60,125 nucleotides of DNA from assembly GCA_022778585.1 (NCBI GenBank), contig JALFTI010000005.1, forward strand, positions 1 through 60,125. Direction: 5' to 3'. The translations under genes and the position numbers were made by a program. Below the pieces are notes generated by a model. It was not told the origin of the DNA. It searched no databases and saw nothing but the letters and a program-made list of their open reading frames with translations. This DNA comes from Pygmaiobacter massiliensis (GTDB lineage: Bacteria; Bacillota; Clostridia; Oscillospirales; Ruminococcaceae). How positions within the stretch are numbered: position 1 is the first letter of the stretch; every line of letters begins with the position of its first letter. Of the stretch, positions 38,610 to 47,959 are shown piece by piece.

Positions 38610-38638
38610 TTGAGAAAATGCATATATTATGGTATAAT
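38610..38638 (+). promoter_or_regulatory. promoter of ychF
   Basis: TTGAGA, 17-nt spacer, TATAAT (38633-38638), about 110 nt before the ychF start. Confidence 0.75.
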
Positions 38639-38748
38639 TTAACACATTGTATCCTATTTTTTAGTTTTATTTTTTATGTAAAATGGTATGAAATAATGAA
38701 CTGAAAAACAGCTTAGTAAAGATAAAATTTAAGGAGATGTAGAACAGT

Positions 38749-39849
38749 ATGAAATTGGGTATCGTGGGACTTCCCAATGTGGGAAAAAGTACCCTGTTTA
38801 ATGCAATTACCAACGCGGGTGCCGGTGCAGCCAACTATCCGTTCTGTACCATTGAGCCCAATGTTGGGGTTGTGACGGTGCCGGATGTGCGGCTTGATAA
38901 ATTGGCCGAAATGTATCACCCCAAAAAGTATACCCCTGCTACGATTGAATTTGTGGATATAGCGGGTTTGGTAAAGGGCGCTTCCAAGGGCGAAGGGCTG
39001 GGCAATAAGTTTTTATCCCATATTCGGGAGGTAGATGCCATCATTCATGTGGTGCGCAGCTTTGACTCTACCGACATTATTCATGTAGAAGGCAGTGTAG
39101 ACCCTGCCCGCGATATTGAAACCATTGATACAGAGTTGATTTTGTCCGATATTGAGATTTGCGAACGGCGCAGGGATAAGGCTAAAAAAGCCATGAAAGG
39201 CGGCGATAAAGCCACTGCGGCTGAAGCGGCTTTTTTGGAACGGGTGCTTGCGCATCTTTCGGATGGAAAAAATGCGCGTACCATTGAACCCGAAAACGAA
39301 GAAGAACAGGCTATCTTAAACGATCTGCATCTTCTTTCCGCAAAACCTATTATTTATGCGGCAAATCTTTCGGAAGATGACCTTTTGTCCGGTATCGATC
39401 AAAATCCCTATTATCCGGTGGTTCAAAAAATAGCAGAGGCAGAAGGGTCTGGCTGCATGCCTATCTGTGCAAAAATCGAAGAGGATATTGCGGGCCTTTC
39501 CCCTGCCGAAAAGCGAGAATTTTTAGCGGAATTGGGGCTGGAATCTTCGGGTTTGGATAATTTAATTCGGGAAAGTTATGCTCTTTTGGGGCTTATCAGT
39601 TTCCTTACTGCTGGCGAACAGGAAGTCCGCGCCTGGACTATTAAAAAAGGCACGAAGGCTCCTCAGGCGGCTGGTAAAATCCATTCAGACTTTGAAAGAG
39701 GTTTTATTCGAGCCGAAATTGTTGCTTATGATGATTTGATGGCCTGCGGCAGTATGGCGGCAGCCCGGGAAAAAGGCTTGGTTCGCAGTGAAGGCAAAGA
39801 CTATGTTATGAAAGACGGAGATGTGACCCTCTTCCGCTTTAATGTGTAA
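38749..39849 (+). CDS. ychF: redox-regulated ribosome-associated ATPase YchF
   Basis: 366 aa. Obg-family P-loop [18 protein letters not shown], then [22 protein letters not shown], and a C-terminal TGS-like domain ([24 protein letters not shown]) with the [14 protein letters not shown] tail. Unlike other Obg proteins it prefers ATP. RBS AAGGAG about 11 nt before the ATG. Confidence 0.95.
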   Translation: MKLGIVGLPNVGKSTLFNAITNAGAGAANYPFCTIEPNVGVVTVPDVRLDKLAEMYHPKKYTPATIEFVDIAGLVKGASKGEGLGNKFLSHIREVDAIIHVVRSFDSTDIIHVEGSVDPARDIETIDTELILSDIEICERRRDKAKKAMKGGDKATAAEAAFLERVLAHLSDGKNARTIEPENEEEQAILNDLHLLSAKPIIYAANLSEDDLLSGIDQNPYYPVVQKIAEAEGSGCMPICAKIEEDIAGLSPAEKREFLAELGLESSGLDNLIRESYALLGLISFLTAGEQEVRAWTIKKGTKAPQAAGKIHSDFERGFIRAEIVAYDDLMACGSMAAAREKGLVRSEGKDYVMKDGDVTLFRFNV

Positions 39850-39852
39850 ACC

Positions 39853-39898
39853 TATGCCGGCAGGCAGGCGTGCTGCCAACTGCCGGCATTCTGTTTTT
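39853..39898 (+). terminator. terminator of ychF
   Basis: ATGCCGGCAG / CTGCCGGCAT with a 17-nt loop, then TCTGTTTTTATT. Confidence 0.85.
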
Positions 39899-39927
39899 AT
39901 TATTTTGCTACAAATAGGAGATATATA

Positions 39928-40617
39928 ATGTATAATACTATTGGTATTATGGGCGCTATGCCGGATGAAGTGGCAATTTTGGCCGAAAAGCTGGGCGGCG
40001 AAAAGCTTAAACATATGGCCGGGGTGGATTTTTACCAGGGGCAATTGTATGGGCACCAGGTTGTAGTTTGCTGTGCGGGCATGGGCAAGGTAAATGCGGC
40101 TGCAGCCTGCCAGCTGCTCATCAGCAGTTTTGGGGCCAATGCCATCATTTTTTCCGGCATTGCAGGCAATATGTCCAGCAAAATTGGCATTGGGGATGTA
40201 GTACTCAGCGACCATGTGGTTTATCATGATGCAGAGCTTTCTATGATCAGTCAGTGCTATCCTAATTTGACCGAATACACAGCAGATTCTCATCTTTTAA
40301 AAACTGCTGGGGAAGCCTGTCAGCAGCTGGGCGTGCGGTATTTGGTAGGAAAGGTTGCCACGGGCGATCGCTTTGTGGGTGACAGCGTTACCAAAAACCG
40401 AATTAAACAGCAGTGTGACCCGGCCTGTGTGGAAATGGAAGGTGCAGCGGTTGCCCATGTTGCGGCTAAGAATGATTGCCCCTTTTTAATTGTGCGGGCA
40501 ATGAGCGATAACAGCGATGAAGCGGGTGCAGAGCTTTTGGTGGGAAAGGCGTTTGATATTCGGGAATATTGCAAAACAGCCAGTGCTATTACAGAAGAAA
40601 TTATTCGCAGAGTATAA
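39928..40617 (+). CDS. mtnN: 5'-methylthioadenosine/S-adenosylhomocysteine nucleosidase
   Basis: 229 aa. MTA/SAH nucleosidase pattern: GIMGAMPDEVAIL at the start, CCAGMGKVNAAAACQLLI, FSGIAGNM, DHVVYHDAELS, ATGDRFV, the purine-binding CVEMEGAAVAHVA and the catalytic Asp in RAMSDNSDEAG. Releases adenine from MTA and SAH, feeding methionine salvage and AI-2 formation. Single-gene unit between two terminators. Confidence 0.94.
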   Translation: MYNTIGIMGAMPDEVAILAEKLGGEKLKHMAGVDFYQGQLYGHQVVVCCAGMGKVNAAAACQLLISSFGANAIIFSGIAGNMSSKIGIGDVVLSDHVVYHDAELSMISQCYPNLTEYTADSHLLKTAGEACQQLGVRYLVGKVATGDRFVGDSVTKNRIKQQCDPACVEMEGAAVAHVAAKNDCPFLIVRAMSDNSDEAGAELLVGKAFDIREYCKTASAITEEIIRRV

Positions 40618-40621
40618 AAAG

Positions 40622-40654
40622 AAAAAGGGCAGGTTTTTTACCTGCCCTTTTTTG
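40622..40654 (+). terminator. terminator shared by mtnN and iclR
   Basis: AAAAAGGGCAGG / CCTGCCCTTTTTT with a 7-nt loop; works in both directions between convergent genes. Confidence 0.9.
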
Positions 40655-40748
40655 TGTTTTCTGATATTTATAAGAAAATTTTTGATCTGTTTTGTAAAAA
40701 GCACAATATATAGTTTTGAAACTATTTGCCGTTTTTCGTTTTTTGTGG

Positions 40749-41507
40749 TTATTCCGGCAGCGGAGAATATCCCATATAGTAGGAAAGTTCTTCTGCGTGG
40801 CGGCGTACCTGGCGGATCAGTTCATCCCGGTGAGCTTCACTTACCCGCGCCACCGGCGCAATAACCCCAATGGAAGCTACAACATTACCGCCTAAGCTAA
40901 AAATAGGTGCACCTACCCCAATGGCACCTTCAATATAATCTCCGTGAGAACAGGCAACCCCTTCCCTTCGAATTTCAGCCAAATTTTCCCGCAGTTCGGC
41001 GGGGGTGGGGCTGGTAACCGCGGTAGCAGGGGCCAATTTTACCTGAATATAGTTTTCAATAAATTCTTCTCCCTGGTAAGCCAAAAGTGCTTTGCGAATA
41101 GCGCCGCAATGTAAATCTACCGTAGAACCAAACTTTTCCACAACTTTTAAAATATTAGCGCCTTCCACTTTGTCCAGCACAAGGCCTTTATTCCCTGCCC
41201 GAATAATTAAAAAGGCATCTTCTCTGGTCTCACGGGAAAGATCTTCCAAAACAGGTCTGGCCAAATCCTGCAGTTTCAGGCTGCGGGCTGCAGCGGTTCC
41301 AAGGCTAATCAGTGCCGGACCCAAACGGTACAGATGGGTGCTTTCATCCTTGGTAATATAGTTGCGGGCACAGAAGGTTTGTAAAATGCGGTGAACTGTA
41401 GAGGGCGGCAGAGCCAGCCGTTCAGACAGTTCTGAAATGGAAAAATCGCGGTCGGGCGCTTTTAAAATCTCCAAAAGATCAATCGCGCGCATCAGGCTTT
41501 GGATCAT
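40749..41507 (-). CDS. IclR-family transcription regulator
   Basis: 252 aa from ATG 41507 (GGAGG upstream). N-terminal winged helix (RAIDLLEILKAPDRDFSISELSERLALPPSTVHRILQTF) and an IclR effector domain (DKVEGANILKVVEKFGSTVDLHCGAIRKALLA, GVAPIFSLGGNVVASIGVIAP-like). Divergent from the MBL-glpK-glpA block, so it may control glycerol use; IclR relatives respond to small carbon compounds. The palindrome at 41529-41545 just upstream is a candidate operator. Confidence 0.88.
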   Translation of the reverse strand: MIQSLMRAIDLLEILKAPDRDFSISELSERLALPPSTVHRILQTFCARNYITKDESTHLYRLGPALISLGTAAARSLKLQDLARPVLEDLSRETREDAFLIIRAGNKGLVLDKVEGANILKVVEKFGSTVDLHCGAIRKALLAYQGEEFIENYIQVKLAPATAVTSPTPAELRENLAEIRREGVACSHGDYIEGAIGVGAPIFSLGGNVVASIGVIAPVARVSEAHRDELIRQVRRHAEELSYYMGYSPLPE

Positions 41508-41869
41508 GGCAGAAACCTCCACACTAAGGGGCGGAACTTCCGCCCAAAAGACCGGAACTTGGAATGGTTCAGAACCAATATACAGGTTTAAAGCATCAAA
41601 TCATACCAACAGTATACCGCAAAATTCCATCATTCGCAACCGTTTTCACACTGTGGGAAAATATAGTCTCAATACGATATCTTTGTTTAGAAATTTGATT
41701 GTGCCTGCAAAATTATTTTTTGCTTTGGAAGATTAAATTGATGTTAATATAAATTAGCGCAACATGTTTACAGCAAATTTAAAAGGGATGGATTTATCAG
41801 CGGCTTTTCCTAATAGCCGGAATATGGTATCATCAAGAAAAGGGCCATATGGCTGAAGGGGGCAAACTA
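41508..41869. other. divergent control region between iclR and the glycerol block
   Basis: 360 bases. Besides the palindrome at 41529-41545 and a nearby CCGGAACTTGG half-copy, no gene or RNA was recognised. Confidence 0.5.
41529..41545. promoter_or_regulatory. candidate IclR operator
   Basis: Perfect palindrome GGGCGGAA-C-TTCCGCCC, 22 nt upstream of the iclR start. A self-regulatory operator is inferred. Confidence 0.4.
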
Positions 41870-42685
41870 ATGAAAGTTACTACATTGATTGAGAATGAAA
41901 ATGCCGATCATCCCCAATTATTTTGTGAACATGGCCTTTCCATGCTGGTGGAAACGGGCGGTTTTTCTATTTTGTTCGATACTGGCGCTACCGGCCATTT
42001 TATGGATAATGCCAAAAAACTTGGCATAGATCTTTCTCATCTAAATGCAGTTGTTGTAAGCCATGGGCATTTTGATCATGCCGGAGGACTTGTTCGTCTG
42101 CTGCAGGAACTGGATGATTCGGTACCAGTATATGTGGGAGACGGCTTTTTGGAAGAAAAATATAAAAAAACACCGCAGGGATACCGTTATTTGGGAGTTC
42201 CCCCTTTGAAAAATCCGCAGCGGCTGCATCAGTTGGAAAAGACAACCAAGCTGAAGGATGGAATTTGGATTGTAAAAAATTTTACGAAAACCAACGAATT
42301 TGAAAAGCCGAATCCTTTGTTTGTAAAAAAACAAAAGGACGGTTGGCAGCTGGATTTGTTTTCGGATGAAATTGCGCTGGCAGTGCGCTGCCGGCAAGGG
42401 CTAGTGGTAATTGCAGGCTGTTCACATATCGGGATAGTAAATCTGCTGCGTTCGGTACAAGCCCAGCTTGCCATGCCTATTTTTGGTGTAATTGGTGGAA
42501 GCCATTTAGTGGAGGCAGACACTGCCCGCCTGAGCGCAACTTTAGATGCTTTCAAACAAATGGGAATACAGCGGTGTTGGCTTTCGCATTGCACGGGCCT
42601 GCCTGCTATGGAATTTTTGGAACAACAATTTGCCGGTAGCTTTTTTAAAAATCACACTGGCAACCAAATTGAAATTTTGGAATAA
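41870..42685 (+). CDS. metallo-beta-lactamase-fold hydrolase
   Basis: 271 aa. MBL metal motif SHGHFDHAGG near residue 65, an upstream ILFDTGATG, later VIAGCSHIGIVN and LSHCTGLPA giving further metal ligands. The pattern and size match the family annotated as dihydropteridine/RFAP-synthase-like MBL proteins. Start at ATG 41870 rather than upstream GTG, after AAGGGGG. Precedes glpK by 51 nt on the same strand; link to glycerol use unknown. Confidence 0.82.
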   Translation: MKVTTLIENENADHPQLFCEHGLSMLVETGGFSILFDTGATGHFMDNAKKLGIDLSHLNAVVVSHGHFDHAGGLVRLLQELDDSVPVYVGDGFLEEKYKKTPQGYRYLGVPPLKNPQRLHQLEKTTKLKDGIWIVKNFTKTNEFEKPNPLFVKKQKDGWQLDLFSDEIALAVRCRQGLVVIAGCSHIGIVNLLRSVQAQLAMPIFGVIGGSHLVEADTARLSATLDAFKQMGIQRCWLSHCTGLPAMEFLEQQFAGSFFKNHTGNQIEILE

Positions 42686-42736
42686 AGATTTTCTGCCGTT
42701 TCAAAAGTATGGGAATCATAAAAAAGGAGGCATACC

Positions 42737-44233
42737 ATGCCAAAATATATTATGGCTCTGGATGCGGGTACCACATCAAACCGTTGTATTTTGTTTGATG
42801 AAGCGGGGCGTATGTGCAGTGTAGCGCAGCGGGAATTTACCCAATATTTCCCCAAACCCGGCTGGGTAGAACATGATGCCAATGAAATTTGGGCTACGCA
42901 GCTGAGTGTGGCGGTGGAAGCCATGCAAAAGGTAGGGGCAAGTGCGGCGGATATTGCAGCCATAGGAATTACCAACCAGCGCGAAACCACGATTGTGTGG
43001 GATAAAGTGACCGGTGAGCCGGTGGCACCGGCTATTGTATGGCAGTGCAGGCGTACCAGTGAATACTGTGACAGTTTAAAAGCACAGGGTTTTACCGAAC
43101 GGTTCAGATCCAAGACGGGACTTGTAATTGATGCCTACTTTTCCGCCACAAAATTGCGCTGGATATTGGAAAATGTACCCGGTGTTCGTCAGCGGGCTAT
43201 GCAGGGAGAACTGTATTTTGGAACGGTGGAAAGCTGGCTTATTTGGAAACTCACCGGTGGAAGTGTACATGTTACGGATTATTCCAATGCATCCCGTACC
43301 ATGTTGTTCAATATTAATACGCTTACTTGGGATGAGGAAATTTTAAAACAGCTGGATATTCCTGCTTGCATGCTCCCTACCCCTATGCCCTCCAGCTGCA
43401 TTTATGGTATGACAGATCCTCATTTTTTGGGCGGTTCTATTCCCATTGCAGGCGCTGCAGGTGACCAGCAGGCAGCGCTGTTCGGTCAAACCTGCTTCGA
43501 ACCAGGCCAAGCAAAAAATACTTATGGAACCGGCTGTTTTTTATTGATGAATACTGGTACACAGCCAGTTTTTTCAAAAAATGGTTTGGTTACCACCATT
43601 GCCTGGGGGCTAAATGGCCAGGTGAACTATGCGCTGGAAGGTTCTATTTTTGTGGCAGGGGCAGCTATTCAATGGCTACGGGATGAACTGAAACTGATTG
43701 AGTCGGCAGCAGATTCCGAACAGATGGCCCTGCAGGTGCCGGATACAAACGGCTGTTATGTGGTGCCTGCCTTTACTGGTTTGGGCGCGCCCTATTGGGA
43801 CCAGTATGCAAGAGGAACTATTGTAGGGCTTACGCGGGGCTGTAATCGGCACCATATTGTGCGGGCTACCTTGGACAGTCTTGCTTACCAGGTAAATGAT
43901 GTGCTTAGTGCCATGCGGGCGGACTCTCAAATTCAGCTAACCGCTTTAAAGGTGGACGGCGGAGCAGCCGCTAATAATTATTTAATGCAGGCACAGGCAG
44001 ATATCAGCGGTGCGCCGGTAGTTCGGCCTACCTGTGTGGAAACCACAGCCATGGGGGCAGCTTATTTGGCGGGGCTTGCAGTGGGATACTGGAAAAACCA
44101 GAAAGATGTGGTAAAAAACTGGGCGGTGGATAGAACCTTCCAGCCTTCTATTTCCGAAAAAGAGCGCGAGCAGCGTAATAAAGGTTGGAAAAAAGCAGTA
44201 AAATGCAGTTTTGATTGGGCAAAAGAAGAATAA
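42737..44233 (+). CDS. glpK: glycerol kinase
   Basis: 498 aa, full length. FGGY kinase: [18 protein letters not shown] at the start, [51 protein letters not shown] and [21 protein letters not shown]. Makes glycerol 3-phosphate with ATP. Strong RBS AAAGGAGG 8 nt before the ATG. Followed by the dehydrogenase gene that uses its product. Confidence 0.96.
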   Translation: MPKYIMALDAGTTSNRCILFDEAGRMCSVAQREFTQYFPKPGWVEHDANEIWATQLSVAVEAMQKVGASAADIAAIGITNQRETTIVWDKVTGEPVAPAIVWQCRRTSEYCDSLKAQGFTERFRSKTGLVIDAYFSATKLRWILENVPGVRQRAMQGELYFGTVESWLIWKLTGGSVHVTDYSNASRTMLFNINTLTWDEEILKQLDIPACMLPTPMPSSCIYGMTDPHFLGGSIPIAGAAGDQQAALFGQTCFEPGQAKNTYGTGCFLLMNTGTQPVFSKNGLVTTIAWGLNGQVNYALEGSIFVAGAAIQWLRDELKLIESAADSEQMALQVPDTNGCYVVPAFTGLGAPYWDQYARGTIVGLTRGCNRHHIVRATLDSLAYQVNDVLSAMRADSQIQLTALKVDGGAAANNYLMQAQADISGAPVVRPTCVETTAMGAAYLAGLAVGYWKNQKDVVKNWAVDRTFQPSISEKEREQRNKGWKKAVKCSFDWAKEE

Positions 44234-44301
44234 TTTTGTAAAAAAGGCTTTAAAACCGGCCCAGCGCAGTATTTTGAGTGCTCATTTAAAGGAGAGACAG
44301 A

Positions 44302-45729
44302 ATGTATGATGTTTTGATTATTGGTGCGGGGGTAGTAGGCTGTGCGGTTGCGCGGTATCTTTCTGGGTATACCGGTTCCATTTGCGTATTGGAAAAGGAA
44401 GAAGATGTCTGCTGTGGTACCTCGAAAGCAAACAGTGCAATTGTTCACGCTGGATTTGACGCACCGGCCGGCAGTAAAAAAGCCAAGTATAATGTAGCAG
44501 GCAGTCAAATAATGCCGCAGCTTGCCCGCCGTTTGCAGGTTCCCTACCGTCAGATTGGCAGCTTGGTAGTTTGCCAAAAAGAGGAAAATTTGCCCAAACT
44601 GCGCGAACTGGCAGCAAATGGCGCCAAAAACGGGGTGGAAGGCCTTAAAATAATTGGTTCTGAGCATCTTGCCCAAATGGAGCCGGCACTTGCTTTTGCG
44701 GCAGGTGCGCTTTGGGCGCCCACAGGTGGTATTATCTGTCCGTTTGAACTGACCATTGCTCTGGCGGAAAACGCCTGCGCAAACGGTGTGGAGTTTTTCT
44801 TTGATACTGTTGTAAATAACATTAAAAGAAACGGAAAGGTCTGGCAGGTCGAAACATCAGCCGGCCAATTTGAGGCAAAATGCGTTGTAAATGCGGCTGG
44901 TGTTTATGCAGATCAGATTCATAATCTGGTATCTCAAAAAACTTTATCCATTACCCCGCGCCGGGGAGAATATTTTTTATTGGATCACTCTGCCGGTCAA
45001 TTGGTTCGGCATACTGTTTTTGGAATGCCAAGTGAAAAAGGAAAAGGCGTATTGATTAGCCCTACTGTGCACGGCAATTTAATTGTGGGACCAAACGCGC
45101 AGGATCTTTTGAATCGCCAGGATACGGCTACTACACCTTATGGACTGGACGAAGTTTCCGAAAAAGCAAAAATGTTTTTGCCGGATCTGCCGCTTGGGCA
45201 AACCATTACCTGTTTTGCAGGGCTGCGTGCACATGAATTGGGACAGGATTTTGTGGTAGGACCAGTAGAAGATGCGCCTGGCTTTTTTGATTGTGCAGGG
45301 ATAGAATCTCCAGGTTTAAGCGCTGCGCCTGCCATTGGGCAGCGGATTGCCGGCATGGTAGCCGATACCTTGGGGTTAGCAGCTCGGCCGGATTGGCAGC
45401 CGGACCGTGCAGCTATACCAAACCCGCGGGCTATGAGCTGGGAGCAGCGTGCACAGCTGATTGAACAAAATGCTGCTTATGGCCGGGTAATTTGCCGCTG
45501 TGAGGGAATTACCGAAGGCGAAATTGTGGAGGCAATTTGCCGCAAACCAGGTGCACGCAGCCTGGACGGGGTGAAACGGCGTACCCGTGCAGGGATGGGA
45601 CGCTGCCAAAGCGGTTTTTGCGGCCCAAAGGTACAGGAAATTTTAGCCCGACAGCTTAATATCGCACAAGAAGCTGTTACCAAAAATGGCAAAGGTTCTT
45701 TTTTGGTAACAGGGCAGGTGAAAAAGTAA
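44302..45729 (+). CDS. glpA: FAD-dependent glycerol-3-phosphate dehydrogenase-like oxidoreductase (GlpA type)
   Basis: 475 aa. FAD-binding VLIIGAGVVGCAVARYLS at the N-terminus, a DAO core, and a C-terminal BFD-like [2Fe-2S] domain with CRCEGITEGEI and GMGRCQSGFCGP (four Cys). This layout is typical of anaerobic GlpA-like enzymes; hydroxyglutarate oxidase-like relatives are the alternative. Usually followed by an NAD(FAD) oxidoreductase and a DUF1667 protein; both are absent here, so electron transfer partners must be elsewhere. Follows glpK by 68 nt. Confidence 0.88.
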   Translation: MYDVLIIGAGVVGCAVARYLSGYTGSICVLEKEEDVCCGTSKANSAIVHAGFDAPAGSKKAKYNVAGSQIMPQLARRLQVPYRQIGSLVVCQKEENLPKLRELAANGAKNGVEGLKIIGSEHLAQMEPALAFAAGALWAPTGGIICPFELTIALAENACANGVEFFFDTVVNNIKRNGKVWQVETSAGQFEAKCVVNAAGVYADQIHNLVSQKTLSITPRRGEYFLLDHSAGQLVRHTVFGMPSEKGKGVLISPTVHGNLIVGPNAQDLLNRQDTATTPYGLDEVSEKAKMFLPDLPLGQTITCFAGLRAHELGQDFVVGPVEDAPGFFDCAGIESPGLSAAPAIGQRIAGMVADTLGLAARPDWQPDRAAIPNPRAMSWEQRAQLIEQNAAYGRVICRCEGITEGEIVEAICRKPGARSLDGVKRRTRAGMGRCQSGFCGPKVQEILARQLNIAQEAVTKNGKGSFLVTGQVKK

Positions 45730-45878
45730 AAGCTTTTTCACCTACAACTAAAGTTTCTTTTATAAAGGCAAGCAGAGGGAGAAATGCCAAAATAATTTAT
45801 TTGGAGCCGTAAAATATACTGCAAAATAAAATTTTTTGCAGCAGTTATTTTGGCGGTCCTTTCAATGCTTTTTTCAAA

Positions 45879-45924
45879 CACAATAAAAAACGACCGCCGG
45901 ACGAGGCGGTCGTTTTTTATTGTG
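45879..45924. terminator. very strong bidirectional terminator
   Basis: Two perfect 20-bp arms (45879-45898 and 45905-45924) with a 6-nt loop; core AAAACGACCGCC / GGCGGTCGTTTT. It ends the glpK-glpA unit on the plus strand and the large RNA on the minus strand. Confidence 0.95.
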
Positions 45925-46472
45925 CTAGTACATTGGAGGGTCCTCAAAACTTCTTATGATTCAAATCCAATTGGAATTTACTGCGGCGCCCGCCACAATT
46001 ATTACGAACCCATTGGTGGATCCCTTCCGTTTCAAAGACTTTCAGCCTTACTGACTATTCTAAAACCAAATCTTCCTACATTCAGAACCAGAATCCGACC
46101 AGATTGTGCTTGCATAATTCTTCCAAAATACTCTGTTTTACCAGATAGCGGTTTTAAAACCACTTTTCAGAAAAATTCTATTTGCTTTTTGCCTTTTTTG
46201 CTTTTTGCCTTTAATCTATCACGAACCCTTCCGTTTCTGCCAACCGGCCAACCAACCGCAATAACCCTTTCCCCCACTTGTTTTCACAAGCTGTCAGACT
46301 TTTGCATCTAACCGGAAACGATCCGATTACTTAACCCGTTTTACCCAGAACCCTGCGTTTGTGATAAACTTTCGGCCTTTAAGCTATATTTTCTACCATT
46401 TTCCGCTTCTACAGAACCGCTTTGGCTAATTGCTCAAACAGTCCAGCGAAAAGGTAATAAACTCAACCTGTA

Positions 46473-46865
46473 CATCGGCGGAATCCTCCTGCCAAAAGGT
46501 TTTGCTGAATAGCTTTCTTGACCGCTTAGCTGATATTCAAACCCTATCCTGCAGTTTCCTGCGTTCGGGGATTTTTGATCAGCTTAATTCATTAAAACTT
46601 GTGCATTGGCGGAACCCTCATTTTTTAAGGTGTTACCCAATGATTTTTCTGACCAAATGATCCATTCCCCTCTGCCGTTTTATCGGCAATAAGCTTTCGC
46701 TTTTTACAGGAAAGACCGGTCAAATTTACTAATACATTGGCGGAATCCTCAATTTCAGGTGTTTTGCCAATGGTCTTGTGACCATTCTCCTATCTATATT
46801 AAAATGTTCTGCTTTTTGCAGAGCAACCGGTGAATCTTCCAAAGCCTGGCGGTTCTTTTTGCACC
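46473..46865 (-). repeat. three 131-nt repeat units inside the large RNA
   Basis: Each unit has a small hairpin about 40-54 nt in (CTGC-AAAAA-GCAG, GC-GAAA-GC, GCAG-GAAA-CTGC). Each ends with CCT...GAGGxTTCCGCC(A/G)ATG. The units are diverged in sequence but keep exact length, as expected for a repeated RNA domain. Confidence 0.6.
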
Positions 46866-47108
46866 TTTTGTGCTGCGTTGTAAGAAACGAACTTATCCGC
46901 TGCTATCGGGTTTACCGCTGCTCTGCGGCATAGTGACCCGGTTCCCCGTGGTCCGCACGCTCAAACATGTTCACCGGAATCACCCCTTTCTGTTAAGTCA
47001 AAACCGTTACTTGGACCCGGCCATTGCCCCCAGAACTTTCTTCTGGAGGGACTTACCTGCGGCTTCTGCCAGCCGGTTGCCCTTTAACTGTTCCTTTTGT
47101 TTAATTCC

Positions 47109-47137
47109 ATTATATCCAATAGGACAGTAAAAATCTA
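47109..47137 (-). promoter_or_regulatory. possible promoter of the large RNA
   Basis: On the minus strand a perfect TATAAT (47109-47114); the -35 region is weak (TAGATT at 17-nt spacing). The flank to 47340 is very AT-rich. Confidence 0.45.
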
Positions 47138-47358
47138 TATGTGATGTGCATAGAGATTTTATATTGTAATTGTACATAAATTATATTTATAGAGAAAATG
47201 TTAATAGTTTTTATACAATAATTCTAAAAAATAAATTTAAAATATTGCAAAATTTAATACCAATTTTATAAAATGTATCAAACATAAAATGAATTTTTAA
47301 ATGTCCTTGCCCTGTTTTATAAAATATGGTACCATTTGGCTGAACGGAGGGAATGGAA

Positions 47359-47838
47359 ATGTTTGAACCTATGATTCGAAAAAAGCAGCAGATGGAGTTA
47401 AACGAAGCAAGCGCCCTTTTGCAAACCGAAAATACAGGTGTGCTTTCGGTTTTGACAGAGCAGGGCTATCCATATGGTGTACCGGTAAATTATGCTTGGA
47501 AGGACAGCGTTATCTATTTTCACAGCGGTAAACAGGGGCTTAAGGTGCGGTGCATGCAAAAAAATAATCAGGTCTGCTTTACGGTAATAGGGCAGGACCA
47601 GGTTGTAGGGGAAGAATTAACCACCTATTATACCAGCGTAGTGGTGTTTGGCAAGGTGCGCCTTGCCGAGGGGGCAGAACGCACAAAAGGACTGATGGCG
47701 CTGTGTGAAAAATATTCTTCCATGCTTGATTTTGAGATTCGAAAGCAAAAATGTGAATCAAATCGCACGGCAAACCTCTATGTAATTGAACCGGTACAGA
47801 TAACCGGCAAAAAAGCGTTGGAACTGGTTTCAGAATAA
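47359..47838 (+). CDS. pyridoxamine 5'-phosphate oxidase-family flavin-binding protein
   Basis: 159 aa. Split-barrel FMN-binding fold of the NimA/PNPOx-like type: GVLSVLTEQGYPYGVPVNYAW, IYFHSGKQGLKVRCMQKNNQVCFTV and VVVFGKVRLAE. Such proteins bind flavin and act as nitroreductases or stress proteins. Start at ATG 47359, 8 nt after GGAGGG; the ATG at 47353 is too close to it. Confidence 0.85.
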   Translation: MFEPMIRKKQQMELNEASALLQTENTGVLSVLTEQGYPYGVPVNYAWKDSVIYFHSGKQGLKVRCMQKNNQVCFTVIGQDQVVGEELTTYYTSVVVFGKVRLAEGAERTKGLMALCEKYSSMLDFEIRKQKCESNRTANLYVIEPVQITGKKALELVSE

Positions 47839-47898
47839 AATGCAGCAAAGGGCGAAAGTCCTTTATACCAAATCATCTGTTTTTATCTATTGATACAT

Positions 47899-47933
47899 CA
47901 AAAAGACCTGGCTGTATAGCCAGGTCTTTTTTA
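47899..47933. terminator. bidirectional terminator
   Basis: AAAAAGACCTGGCT / AGCCAGGTCTTTTT with a 4-nt loop, between the flavin protein and the convergent amidase. Confidence 0.92.
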
Positions 47934-47959
47934 ACAGCTGCGGCAAAGGAACAAAGACA

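Larger units (their letters stand above)
45879..47102 (-). ncRNA. candidate large structured non-coding RNA, ~1.2 kb
   Basis: No credible gene in either strand; the minus strand is purine-rich and has stops in all frames. It begins near a TATAAT box (47109-47114) and ends at the 20-bp terminator. On the minus strand there are GAAA-tetraloop hairpins AAGC-GAAA-GCTT, GCAG-GAAA-CTGC and CTTGT-GAAA-ACAAG, plus AATGGTC-ACAA-GACCATT and TCTGC-AAAAA-GCAGA. The motif GAGGxTTCCGCCAATG recurs at 46735-46750, 46604-46619 and 46473-46488, exactly 131 nt apart, with weaker copies at 46011 and 45931. The first two pair with an upstream CATTGG. It is larger than ROOL or OLE RNAs as I know them; I do not recognise the class. 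Confidence 0.7.

Noticed and set aside
45850-47130. Three plus-strand open frames of 153, 76 and 86 codons
   Set aside because: The first starts inside the terminator stem; they arise because the strand is pyrimidine-rich and poor in stops. No start site or domain is seen.
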